The notes under the pieces were generated by a model. That model did no database searches. It was not told the origin of the DNA and worked only from the letters and a program-made list of their open reading frames with translations. From an uncultured Collinsella sp. (lineage in GTDB: Bacteria; Actinomycetota; Coriobacteriia; Coriobacteriales; Coriobacteriaceae), in assembly GCA_902496845.1 (NCBI GenBank), contig CABVCJ010000006.1, positions 1-46,750 on the forward strand: a stretch of 46,750 bases of DNA. Reading direction: 5' to 3'. Both the position numbers and the translations under genes were made by a program. This document shows, one piece after another, positions 16,259 through 24,224 of this stretch (positions are counted from its first letter, which is position 1; each line of letters opens with the position of its first letter).

Positions 16259-17242
16259 CTAGTTACCCTGTGCGCCCGAAATGCCGTTTTGTAGGGCGTT
16301 CCAGGCATTGGTAGCCATATCGCCCAGATTCTGAGCAGTATCGCCGAGGTTTTGGGCTGTATCGCCCAGCTCTTGCGCCTTGTCTCCCAATTCCTGCGCC
16401 TTGTTGCTCAGGTCCTCCAGCGTGTTGGAGCTCGAGCTGTCGGTACCGCTTTGGCCGCCGGACGAGTTGCCATAGCTGTTCTTGTGCGCGAGCTGAATCT
16501 CCAGGTTGCCGTTGTCGTTATAGTAGGCATTCGTAACAACCCAGTTGGAATCGATGACGGGCGTTGAGCCATCGTCGGTCAGAATCACGGCGTTCGAAAG
16601 GTCGGCTCCGCGCGACTTGAGGAGCTTCTTGGCGTTGGACCAGTACTGTCCCGGGATATCGCTCAGGTCGACGGCAGCAGACTGGGTGGTCTCGGCCTGC
16701 TCGGTCGTGGCATCGGTCGTGGCGCCCCGCTTGTTGAGCATGCCCGTCACAATGGCGAACACAATCGAGAGGGCAAAGAAAATTGCCAGCACAATCAGGA
16801 TCTTCTTGATCACACTCGACGAACGCGACGGCGTCTCTTCCTCGTCCTCACCATACTGCGGAATCGATTTGGGATACTCGCGATGGGGCTGGCGCGCATA
16901 CGGATCGCGCGACTCATAGCGAGGCTGGGCCTGCGCCGTGCGCGGCATATACGTCGTCTGCTGAGGCTGCGGAATGGGATTTTGCGGCAGGTTGTTATAA
17001 GCGCCTGCCGCCGCATTGCCATACGGGTCCGGAACCGCGTTGCCATACGGGTCCTGCGGTGCATAATCAAACGGATCCCGTGGTGTATCGCCATAGCCCA
17101 TAACCCGCGTGGGTTCGGCAGATGTCTGCGTCGCATCGGGAGCAGCATTGCCGGGATTCGGCACAATACGGGTCGCATCGGCGCTGCCGCCAGCCTGTGC
17201 GGAGCCATATCCGCCCATCACGGTCGTCTTATCCTGGTCCAT
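16259..17242 (-). CDS. Single-pass membrane protein with PASTA-like segment and heptad repeats
   Basis: A 327-residue protein. The first 140 residues are disordered and rich in Pro, Gln, Asn and Tyr, with the repeat DPYGNA. One transmembrane helix follows at about 145-170 (ILIVLAIFFALSIVFAIVTG). The outer part holds a segment like a PASTA domain (YWSNAKKLLKSRGADL ... SNWVVTNA). The C-terminus has 7-residue repeats (ELGDKAQ, ELGDTAQ, NLGDTAQ, NLGDMAT) that should form a helix or coiled coil. A cytoplasmic disordered N-terminus is inferred. The role may be cell-envelope sensing; no enzyme motif is seen. It converges with the CDF gene, with 18 bases between stops. Confidence 0.7.
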   Translation of the reverse strand: MDQDKTTVMGGYGSAQAGGSADATRIVPNPGNAAPDATQTSAEPTRVMGYGDTPRDPFDYAPQDPYGNAVPDPYGNAAAGAYNNLPQNPIPQPQQTTYMPRTAQAQPRYESRDPYARQPHREYPKSIPQYGEDEEETPSRSSSVIKKILIVLAIFFALSIVFAIVTGMLNKRGATTDATTEQAETTQSAAVDLSDIPGQYWSNAKKLLKSRGADLSNAVILTDDGSTPVIDSNWVVTNAYYNDNGNLEIQLAHKNSYGNSSGGQSGTDSSSSNTLEDLSNKAQELGDKAQELGDTAQNLGDTAQNLGDMATNAWNALQNGISGAQGN

Positions 17243-17360
17243 GCAACGTTTCCTTTCCGTCGCCTGTAAGCATCAAGTTATCCATGCATTCTACCCGCGC
17301 AAAAGCCTATGATGGGCAAAGCCCGTCGGTATCTACAAGACATGCGCGTGCCTAAGAATC

Positions 17361-17397
17361 AAAAAGCCCCGCCGAGCCTTGGTAGGCGCGGCGGGGC
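17361..17397 (-). terminator. Terminator of fhs
   Basis: On the minus strand GCCCCGCCG and CGGCGGGGC (17389-17397 and 17366-17374) form a nine-pair stem followed by TTTTT. Confidence 0.9.
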
Positions 17398-17422
17398 GGG
17401 CAAGCGGCTATGGACAGCAGGC

Positions 17423-19090
17423 TTAGAACAGGCCGGTGATGTTGCCGTCGTTGTCGACGTCGATGTTCTCTGCCGCGGGCACCTTGGGCAGGCCCGGCAT
17501 GGTCAGGACGCTGCCAGTCAGCGCGACCACAAAGTGGGCACCGGCGGAAACCTTGAGCTCGCGCACGGTGATGCGGAAGCCCTCGGGGGCGCCCAGCGCC
17601 TTGGCGTTGTCGCTAAAGCTGTACTGGGTCTTGGCGACGCACACCGGCAGGTTGCCAAAGCCGTTCTCGCGCAGCTCGGCGAGCTGACGCTTGGCAGCCG
17701 GCGTAAAGTCAACGCCGTCGGCGCGGTAGACCTTGGTGGCGACGGCCTCGAGGGCATCGGCAACATCGGCGCCGTCCTCGTAGGCAAACTTGAGCTCGCT
17801 CGGCTGCTCAATCAGGCGCATGACCTCATCAGCCAGGTCGAGCGCGCCCTCGCCGCCCTTGGCCCAGACCTCGGAAAGCTTAACGTTAACGCCGAGCTTC
17901 TGGCACTCGGACTCGATGAGCTCGAGTTCGGCCTCAGTGTCCGTCGGGAAGCGGTTGATGGCGACCACACAGGGAAGACCATAGACGTTCTGGATATTGT
18001 CAACGTGACGCAGCAGGTTGGGCATGCCGGCCTTGAGGGCCTCGAGGTTCTCGTCGTTAAGGTTGGCCTTGGCAACGCCGCCGTTGTACTTAAGCGCGCG
18101 GGCGGTGGCGACAATCACGACGGCGCTGGGGCGGACGCCCGTCATGCGGCACTTGATGTCGAGGAACTTCTCGGCACCCAGATCGGCGCCAAAGCCTGCC
18201 TCGGTAATGGCGACATCGCCAAAGCGCATGGCCATGCGCGTGGCCATGATGGAGTTGCAGCCGTGGGCGATGTTGGCGAAGGGACCGCCGTGGACAAACG
18301 CGGGCGTACCCTCGAGCGTCTGCACCAAGTTGGGCTTGAGCGCATCCTTAAGCAACGCAGCCATGGCGCCCTGAGCCTTGAGGTCGCGGGCGCGGACGGG
18401 CTCGCCGGCATAGCTGTAGCCGACGACGATCTCGCCCAAGCGCTCCTTGAGGTCGTTGATGCTCGTGGACAGGCACAGGATTGCCATGACCTCGGAGGCA
18501 ACGGTGATATCGAAGCCGTCCTCGCGCGGCACGCCCTGGGCCTTGCCGCCAATGCCGTCGATAACGTGGCGCAGCTGGCGGTCGTTCATGTCGACGACGC
18601 GCTTCCAGGTGATGCGCTTAACATCGATACCGAGCTGGTTGCCTTGCTGAATATGGTTGTCGAGCATGGCAGCCAGCAGGTTATTGGCGGCGCCAATAGC
18701 ATGGAAGTCGCCGGTAAAGTGCAGGTTGATATCCTCCATGGGGATGACCTGAGCCCAGCCGCCGCCGGCGGCGCCGCCCTTTACGCCAAAGACGGGACCG
18801 AGCGAAGGCTCACGCAGGGCCACAGCGCTCTTGACGCCGCGACGGCGCAAACCATCGGCCAGACCGATAGTCGTGGTGGTCTTGCCCTCGCCGGCGGGCG
18901 TGGGATTGATAGCGGTCACGAGGACGAGCTTGGCCTGGTGATCGGTCGGCTCGTTGAGCAGTGAATAGTCAACCTTAGCCTTGTCGAAGCCATACGGAAT
19001 CAGGTGCTTTACGTCGACGCCGGCGTTCTTAGCCACCTCGGTAATGGGCAGCGGCGTGACGGAACGTGCGATTTCGATGTCAGTAGGCAT
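17423..19090 (-). CDS. fhs: Formate--tetrahydrofolate ligase
   Basis: A 555-residue enzyme that makes 10-formyl-tetrahydrofolate from formate, ATP and tetrahydrofolate. The ATP-binding loop NPTPAGEGKTTTTIGL is at about residues 58-73, followed by REPSLGPVFGVKGGAAGGG, both diagnostic of the family. Length is typical. The start at 19090 (MPTDIEIARSVTPLPI) has AAAGGA upstream; an in-frame extension to 19150 lacks a ribosome site. It works upstream of FchA and FolD, encoded 11 kb away, to feed one-carbon units into purine, serine and methyl metabolism. No Wood-Ljungdahl carbon-monoxide dehydrogenase genes are in view. A possible extended -10 (TGCTATGCT) lies about 40 bases upstream. Confidence 0.96.
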   Translation of the reverse strand: MPTDIEIARSVTPLPITEVAKNAGVDVKHLIPYGFDKAKVDYSLLNEPTDHQAKLVLVTAINPTPAGEGKTTTTIGLADGLRRRGVKSAVALREPSLGPVFGVKGGAAGGGWAQVIPMEDINLHFTGDFHAIGAANNLLAAMLDNHIQQGNQLGIDVKRITWKRVVDMNDRQLRHVIDGIGGKAQGVPREDGFDITVASEVMAILCLSTSINDLKERLGEIVVGYSYAGEPVRARDLKAQGAMAALLKDALKPNLVQTLEGTPAFVHGGPFANIAHGCNSIMATRMAMRFGDVAITEAGFGADLGAEKFLDIKCRMTGVRPSAVVIVATARALKYNGGVAKANLNDENLEALKAGMPNLLRHVDNIQNVYGLPCVVAINRFPTDTEAELELIESECQKLGVNVKLSEVWAKGGEGALDLADEVMRLIEQPSELKFAYEDGADVADALEAVATKVYRADGVDFTPAAKRQLAELRENGFGNLPVCVAKTQYSFSDNAKALGAPEGFRITVRELKVSAGAHFVVALTGSVLTMPGLPKVPAAENIDVDNDGNITGLF

Positions 19091-19236
19091 GGGCGGTCCT
19101 TTCGTTACCGAATGAGAAAAAGACCATTTCAGCATAGCACGGGCGCGCAATAGTAAAACACCCGTAACCGATGAATGGCGATATGTTTATCCAATGCTCA
19201 GCGATAGCCTACAGACCAGCCAAAACAAACCCGCCT

Positions 19237-20304
19237 CTAAACGGCTGGCTCGATGCCCAAGTGCTCAAAGGTGCGCAAGGTTGCCTGACGGCCCTGGGGC
19301 GTGCGAATCATCAAGCCGCACTGCAGCAGGTAGGGCTCATAGACATCCTCGAGCGTACCCGGGTCCTCGCCCACCGCGCTGGCAAGGGTCGTCAAACCCA
19401 CGGCACGACCAGAGAACGTCTTGGCAAGCGTCTCCAAGATACGAATGTCCATCCAGTCCAGACCAAGCTCATCAATCTCGAAGAACTCGAGCGCCTGACG
19501 GCAAATATCAAGCTCAATAGGACCGTTGCCGCGCACCTGCGCATAGTCGCGCACGCGCTTGAGCAGACGGTTGGCCAAGCGCGGCGTGCCACGCGAGCGC
19601 GAGCCGATCTCGAGCGCGCTCGGATGGTCGATCGTCACGCCCAGGATGGTCGCCGAGCGCGTCACGATCTGGGCAAGCTCCTCGACCGTGTAGTAGTCCA
19701 GGCGATACGAAATGCCAAAGCGGTCGCGTAGCGGGCCGGTCAGCATACCCGAGCGGGTCGTTGCCGCCACCAGCGTAAACTTGGGAATATCTAGGCGAAT
19801 CGAGCGCGCAGCCGGACCCTTGCCGATCACGATATCGAGCGCAAAGTCCTCCATAGCGGGATACAGGACTTCCTCGACCGAGCGGTTAAGGCGGTGGATC
19901 TCGTCGATAAACAGCACGTCACCCGGCTGCAAGTTGGTAAGGATAGCCGCCAGGTCGCCGGTACGCGCGATGGCCGGGCCGCTCGTCGTCTTGATCTGAG
20001 CGCCCAGCTCGTTGGCGATAACCGTGGCCAGCGTGGTCTTGCCCAGACCCGGAGGGCCCGAGAAGATCACGTGGTCGAGCGTCTCGCCACGGCTCTGTGC
20101 CGCCTCGATCAGCACGCGCAGGCTCTGTTTGATATGCTCCTGACCGCAGTAGTCGTCTAGGCGCTGGGGACGCAGGGTACGGTCGACATCGAGGTCTTCG
20201 GGTGTCAGTTCCGAGCCCACCATGCGCTCACCGTGCGCCATGGATGCCGCCGGCGAGCTGCCGGGCGTCGCCCACAGGTCCTGAGAGTCATCGGCTTCCC
20301 ACAT
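19237..20304 (-). CDS. ruvB: Holliday junction branch migration ATPase RuvB
   Basis: A 355-residue AAA+ motor that drives branch migration with RuvA. Walker A is GPPGLGKTT, Walker B is LFIDEIHRL, sensor 1 lies in VAATTRSG, and a winged-helix domain ends the protein. The N-terminal extension of about 35 residues is longer than in Escherichia coli. The start codon overlaps the ruvA stop (TGATG); a GTG one codon earlier is also possible. It is the last gene of ruvCAB. Confidence 0.97.
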   Translation of the reverse strand: MWEADDSQDLWATPGSSPAASMAHGERMVGSELTPEDLDVDRTLRPQRLDDYCGQEHIKQSLRVLIEAAQSRGETLDHVIFSGPPGLGKTTLATVIANELGAQIKTTSGPAIARTGDLAAILTNLQPGDVLFIDEIHRLNRSVEEVLYPAMEDFALDIVIGKGPAARSIRLDIPKFTLVAATTRSGMLTGPLRDRFGISYRLDYYTVEELAQIVTRSATILGVTIDHPSALEIGSRSRGTPRLANRLLKRVRDYAQVRGNGPIELDICRQALEFFEIDELGLDWMDIRILETLAKTFSGRAVGLTTLASAVGEDPGTLEDVYEPYLLQCGLMIRTPQGRQATLRTFEHLGIEPAV

Positions 20305-20924
20305 CACGCATCCATTCCGAGTCGCTTAAGCGCCGCGCCGAGCAGATCCTCGACACGCATGTCCTGCCCATCATACCCGCTCAGGGCAACCTCGGTCTCC
20401 TGCGGGCTAAAGCCCATGGAAAGGAGCGCCGCGCGGGCATCATCGATCGCCGAGGGAACGGCGGCGGGGACCGGCATCGCAACCTGACCGGGAATTACGT
20501 CGACCGGAACAAAGCCCTTGTCCTTGGCAAAGGTACTCTTGAGCTCCAAGATGAGGCGCTGCGCCGTCTTTTTGCCCACACCGGGCACCTTGGCCATGCC
20601 CTTGTCGTCCTCGGCCATCACCAGGGAATACAGCTGCCCCACGGTATAGGTGGAGAGCACGGCAAGCGCCAGGCGCGGACCGACGCCCGAGACAGAAACG
20701 AGCCGATCGAACATCGTGCGCTCGTCCTTGGAGGCAAAGCCAAAGAGCGTCATGGCGTCCTCACGCACCTGCATACGGGTATAGAGGCGAATCTCGCCGC
20801 CGGGCGTGGGCAGCGTGGCGGCAGTGCTGCCCGAAATACCGAGCTCAAAGCCCACGCCCGATACATCGACGACGGCCGAGCTCATCGTGGCCTCGACAAG
20901 CGTTCCATGGAGCTGGGAGATCAT
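20304..20924 (-). CDS. ruvA: Holliday junction DNA helicase subunit RuvA
   Basis: A 206-residue protein that binds four-way junctions and recruits RuvB. It opens MISQLHGTLVEA with an OB fold, then the helix-hairpin-helix motifs (SVSGVGPRLALAVL and VPGVGKKTAQRLIL), and ends with the small RuvB-binding domain (ALLSMGFSPQETEVAL). Its ATG overlaps the ruvC stop in TGATG, and its own stop overlaps ruvB in the same way, so all three are translationally coupled. Confidence 0.97.
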   Translation of the reverse strand: MISQLHGTLVEATMSSAVVDVSGVGFELGISGSTAATLPTPGGEIRLYTRMQVREDAMTLFGFASKDERTMFDRLVSVSGVGPRLALAVLSTYTVGQLYSLVMAEDDKGMAKVPGVGKKTAQRLILELKSTFAKDKGFVPVDVIPGQVAMPVPAAVPSAIDDARAALLSMGFSPQETEVALSGYDGQDMRVEDLLGAALKRLGMDA

Positions 20925-21445
20925 CAGTATCCGGTTCCTCTCTGTTGATAGAACTCGCCGCCGGTAAGCACCCGGGTGCGGCTTAGGTTAACGTGACAGA
21001 TGGCGCAAGCCAGGGCATCGGCGGCATGGTCTGGATGAGGGTCGTGATCGAGCTGTGTGAGCGTGCGCACCATGTAGGCAACCTGCCGCTTATCTGCAGC
21101 GCCCGTGCCCACCACGGCCTGCTTGATCTGCATGGGCGTGTATTCGCCAATCTCGAGCGCGCACTCCGAAAGCGCCACGAGCGCGGCACCGCGGGCATGC
21201 GCCGTTGGGATGGCCGAGCGGACGTTAGCGCCAAAGTAGATGCTCTCGATAGCAGCGGTATCGGGGCGATAGCGTTCGACGATATCCTTGAGGTCGCGGG
21301 CAATGTGAGACAGGCGCACCGCGAGCGGGCTGCCCGCGCTGGTCTCGATGCAACCGTAGGCACGGCAACGAACCTCGCCACGCCGCTCCTCGATAATCCC
21401 CCAGCCCGTATGGGCCAAACCGGGGTCGATACCCAAGATAACCAA
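20924..21445 (-). CDS. ruvC: Crossover junction endodeoxyribonuclease RuvC
   Basis: A 173-residue resolvase that cuts Holliday junctions. The catalytic acidic residues lie in ILGIDPGLAHTGWG, AIESIYFG and the C-terminal HAADALACAI. The start is set at TTG 21445, because GGGAGG lies five bases upstream and the protein then begins (M)VILGIDPG as in the family; the longer frame to 21475 is not supported. First gene of ruvCAB, with a LexA-type box upstream. Confidence 0.95.
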   Translation of the reverse strand: MVILGIDPGLAHTGWGIIEERRGEVRCRAYGCIETSAGSPLAVRLSHIARDLKDIVERYRPDTAAIESIYFGANVRSAIPTAHARGAALVALSECALEIGEYTPMQIKQAVVGTGAADKRQVAYMVRTLTQLDHDPHPDHAADALACAICHVNLSRTRVLTGGEFYQQRGTGY

Positions 21446-21501
21446 GCCGACCTCCCCTCGTCTTTTGCCAAGCACAAAGCAAGGCCCCGCGCACTATTCA
21501 C

Positions 21502-21513
21502 GAACGTCTGTTC
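21502..21513. promoter_or_regulatory. LexA/SOS box upstream of ruvCAB
   Basis: GAACGTCTGTTC is a perfect match to the Gram-positive and actinobacterial LexA site GAACNNNNGTTC. It lies 57 bases before ruvC, within a plausible promoter region (TGAATAGT follows on the minus strand). SOS induction of ruvCAB is well known in many bacteria, so this fits. Confidence 0.75.
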
Positions 21514-21609
21514 TAGAATAACACAACAGGGCCAAGGTACTTAATGCAAGATAGATTCGGCAGAAGCAATGTGTGCGAGAGAATCCCTCCCGCAATGTTT
21601 CCGTCTGCC

Positions 21610-22479
21610 CTAGTTCTGGCTAAAGAACGGAAACTGTCGGGGGTCCACCGGCGGATGCGGCATCGGACCACCCTGGGGCCCACCCTGCGGGCCACTCTGG
21701 CCGCCCATCATCTTTTCGATGGCATCCTGGACCTCGCCCTCAAACTTCTTCATGCCCTCGTGCAGGCGGCGCTGGCCGTCCTCGGAGCGCAGCTCTTCCA
21801 TCTGCTCGGGTGAAATACCCAACAGCTCGCCCAATAAGCCCATCATCTCGCCGCGCATACGGTCATTCGTATCGTCGTCGGCAAAGCGTCGCACCTCGGC
21901 GCGTGCCAGCGAATCAACCGTCATGCGCTCCTTGCCGCTGAGCCCCAGATCGGACCACGCAAGCATGTACGGCCAGGCGCGCTCGACAAACGAACGGGCC
22001 GAGACGATCGGCGCCGTCGGCAGCATGCGGCGGGCGGCCTCGCCCTGACGCACGAGCATCAGCAGCAGCGAGCAAGCCTCGGGCTTGCCGGCGGCCATTG
22101 GGATGTCGTCGAAGGGTCGGCTGCGGTCCACGTGCGACTCAAGCGTGCCATCGACCTCGCCCGGCTCGAGCCCACCGAGCAGCTGCGCCGCGCGATCGAG
22201 CATGTCGACCGGACCGGCGAGCGTCGAGAGTGCCTGCGCCAGCACACGATCCATGCAATCCTCTACCGCGTTGAGCGTCACGAGCTCTTGGGGCACCACG
22301 GCCGAGGCGCGGTTGCGCACGCGTGCCACAAACTCGAGCGTCGACAGATACACGTCGCCAAAGGGCGCAAAGTCGCCCTGGTAGCCGCCGGACAGCGCGG
22401 GCGCCGCCAGTGCATACTCAGTCTTGGAAAGCGGGCTCAACGCCATGGCGCCCAGCTCGAGCGCCGTATCCTCGAGCAT
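21610..22479 (-). CDS. NAD synthetase-like C-terminal half with novel tail
   Basis: A 289-residue protein. Residues about 10-55 (LSPLSKTEYALAA ... YQGDFAPFGDVYLSTLEFVARVRNR) align with the part of glutamine-dependent NAD synthetase that reads LSTSNKSELAVGY ... DMAGGFAPIKDV. This homology also continues upstream of the ATG in the same frame (VGLRSRALGL), inside the previous gene. The rest is helical, then an acidic coiled segment (SPEQMEELRSEDGQRRLHEG) and a Gly/Pro/Gln-rich end. It starts in a TGATG overlap with the upstream ORF. The two therefore look like one ancestral protein divided by a frameshift, or a coupled two-subunit descendant. Catalysis is unlikely. Confidence 0.7.
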   Translation of the reverse strand: MLEDTALELGAMALSPLSKTEYALAAPALSGGYQGDFAPFGDVYLSTLEFVARVRNRASAVVPQELVTLNAVEDCMDRVLAQALSTLAGPVDMLDRAAQLLGGLEPGEVDGTLESHVDRSRPFDDIPMAAGKPEACSLLLMLVRQGEAARRMLPTAPIVSARSFVERAWPYMLAWSDLGLSGKERMTVDSLARAEVRRFADDDTNDRMRGEMMGLLGELLGISPEQMEELRSEDGQRRLHEGMKKFEGEVQDAIEKMMGGQSGPQGGPQGGPMPHPPVDPRQFPFFSQN

Positions 22480-23579
22480 CAGGCCCAGCGCGCGCGAACG
22501 CAGGCCGACACGTCGCGGTCGAGCACGCGCTCCGCATCCGGCGCATCGCGCTCGACGGTGCGAATGTGCAGGCGCTCAGCGATTGAGCGAACAGCAGAAC
22601 AGCGGGCGGCCTCGGCCTCCTCCTGCGCCGGCGTAAAGATGCGGTTGCGCCCCAGCACCAGGCCAATCACATTACGCGGACCCAAGGCGTCGACGGCGAG
22701 CGCCGCCAACAGGGACGACGGCAGATCGCCCTCGAGCGCCACCACGGCACGCGACGCACCGCGAGCGCGGGCATTGTCGCGCACGGCAAGCACCAGCGCC
22801 TGCCACAGCCATTCCTCGGAGCGAAACTCGGGCAGCTCGTGGTCCTCCAGGGCATCGAGCATCACGCCGCGCTGAATTTCCTGAACCAGCAGGCTCTCCT
22901 CAAAACACGGCGCTTGGGCAACCACGCGACCGCAATCGTCGAGCACAAACGACCCGCCGGTATACACCGACTCGTCATAGGCACCGACCGGCGCCATGCA
23001 GGCAAACCACACGCTGCGCTTGGAGGCGATCTTGCGGTAGGCACCGCTGCGAACGGCGGCAATTGCAGCGGTCTCGCGGTCGGTCATATCAAACGCGTTG
23101 AACTGAAAATAGGCGATGAGGTCGACGCCGGTCGGCAGCATCTCGAGCTCGCGGTCCAAGTCGAAGATCACGGCGATACGCACGCCGTCCACGTCGAAGA
23201 CCGGCGGCGCCCAACGGGCATCGCCGTTCCCACCGCGCTGCAGGGCGATGCTTGCGCGCGCTGGCACCACGCGACTATCCTTAAGCATCATGTAGTCGAG
23301 CAGGGGCTGGCCCTCAAACGAAACCGCAGAGGGCACGATGCAGATCATATCGAGCCCTTGGATGCGCTCGGCAACGCCCGTCAGGCCCATCAGCATATCG
23401 TGCTCAAAATCGACAGCGCCCACCAGGCTGCCCGGCATGGTGCCCATAAAGAGCGGGGCCGGAACGCACAGCACGCGCGCGCCGCGCTCATGAGCCAGGC
23501 GAGCCTGGTCCTCGATGCGGCCGCAAATGCCTTCGATGTCACCCAGGCGCATATCGATCTGTGCAAGTGCGAGCTTCAT
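22479..23579 (-). CDS. Degenerate nitrilase / NAD synthetase-like protein, N-terminal part
   Basis: A 366-residue protein with the layout of glutamine-dependent NAD synthetase: a nitrilase-like glutaminase domain (1-250) and the start of the synthetase domain (KxxR-type segment, then ALAVDALGPRNVIGLVLGRN). The expected catalytic residues are missing. The nitrilase Glu is replaced in VPAPLFMG (Ala41), the Cys in AVIFDLDRE (Asp140), and the synthetase loop SGGxDS reads EGDLPS at 283-288. It ends RARWA in TGATG with the next ORF. The start at 23579 follows GGAAAGGG. Long, clean reading frames suggest it is kept for a non-catalytic role. Alternatively it is an early pseudogene. Confidence 0.72.
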   Translation of the reverse strand: MKLALAQIDMRLGDIEGICGRIEDQARLAHERGARVLCVPAPLFMGTMPGSLVGAVDFEHDMLMGLTGVAERIQGLDMICIVPSAVSFEGQPLLDYMMLKDSRVVPARASIALQRGGNGDARWAPPVFDVDGVRIAVIFDLDRELEMLPTGVDLIAYFQFNAFDMTDRETAAIAAVRSGAYRKIASKRSVWFACMAPVGAYDESVYTGGSFVLDDCGRVVAQAPCFEESLLVQEIQRGVMLDALEDHELPEFRSEEWLWQALVLAVRDNARARGASRAVVALEGDLPSSLLAALAVDALGPRNVIGLVLGRNRIFTPAQEEAEAARCSAVRSIAERLHIRTVERDAPDAERVLDRDVSACVRARWA

Positions 23580-23617
23580 GGCCAAGCCCTTTCCGTCGTA
23601 AATCGTCGTTGTCGTAG

Positions 23618-23650
23618 TAAAAGCGCCGGCCGCATAATGCAGCCGGCGCT
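23618..23650 (-). terminator. Terminator of the superoxide reductase gene
   Basis: On the minus strand AGCGCCGGC and GCCGGCGCT (23642-23650 and 23622-23630) form the stem, extended inside by TGCAT and ATGCG, followed by TTTTA. It separates the superoxide reductase from the NAD-synthetase-like pair. Confidence 0.8.
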
Positions 23651-23696
23651 CGCATGTGCATATGCTAGCTATGATACCCCGAGCGGGGGCGCGCTC

Positions 23697-24059
23697 CTAG
23701 AACGTCGCGGACCACAGCCCATGCAGGTTGCAGTAGGCATAGACGGTACCGGTCTTGGAGCCGCCAGCGAAAAACGTCGTGGGCTTCATGCCAGGCTCAA
23801 GGTAATGGACCTCCAGGCGGCCCTCGGCCTCAAGCGCGATCCACTCGATGTAGTGCTCAGGCAGCATGGGGTGCTCCGTCGAGCCTACACGTGCGCGAAT
23901 GACGTGGCCGTCGCGCTCGATTTCGACAACAGGCACGTGCTTCTCGTGCGCCGCATCCTCGGTGTTCGCCGTCAGCTCCGTGCAGCCGGCAGGGGTCGCA
24001 ACGTCGTCGCCAAGGGCGGCAACGAGCTTGCCATTGGAATCCTTAAAGAATTTCGCCAT
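23697..24059 (-). CDS. Superoxide reductase (neelaredoxin/desulfoferrodoxin type, lacking centre I)
   Basis: A 120-residue protein that reduces superoxide to peroxide at a square-pyramidal Fe(His4Cys) centre, a typical anaerobe defence. The ligands are visible: His41 in EKHVPVV (with Glu39-Lys40), His63 and His69 in TEHPMLPEHYIEWI, and Cys110 and His113 in YCNLHGLW. The N-terminal 35 residues have the length of the desulforedoxin domain, but only one Cys (Cys26), so the rubredoxin-like centre I is absent. The start at 24059 has AAGGAG six bases upstream. It is transcribed alone, with its own terminator. Electron donor genes such as rubredoxin are not adjacent. Confidence 0.92.
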   Translation of the reverse strand: MAKFFKDSNGKLVAALGDDVATPAGCTELTANTEDAAHEKHVPVVEIERDGHVIRARVGSTEHPMLPEHYIEWIALEAEGRLEVHYLEPGMKPTTFFAGGSKTGTVYAYCNLHGLWSATF

Positions 24060-24224
24060 GATGTTCTCCTTTGCTGATGTGCCAATATTCCTGATGCTTC
24101 TTATGCCCAAAGGCAGGCGAACCATCCACGGCATGGCAAATGAACACATAACGGGCGCGGCAAGCGGTCGGGCCAGGACGAACCGGTGACCTGGTCCGAC
24201 TCGGCAACCCCATCCCGCGCGCGG

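Noticed and set aside
17309..18964. A plus-strand open frame of 551 codons
   Set aside because: Antisense to fhs, which has all family motifs; the composition is typical of GC-rich shadow frames.
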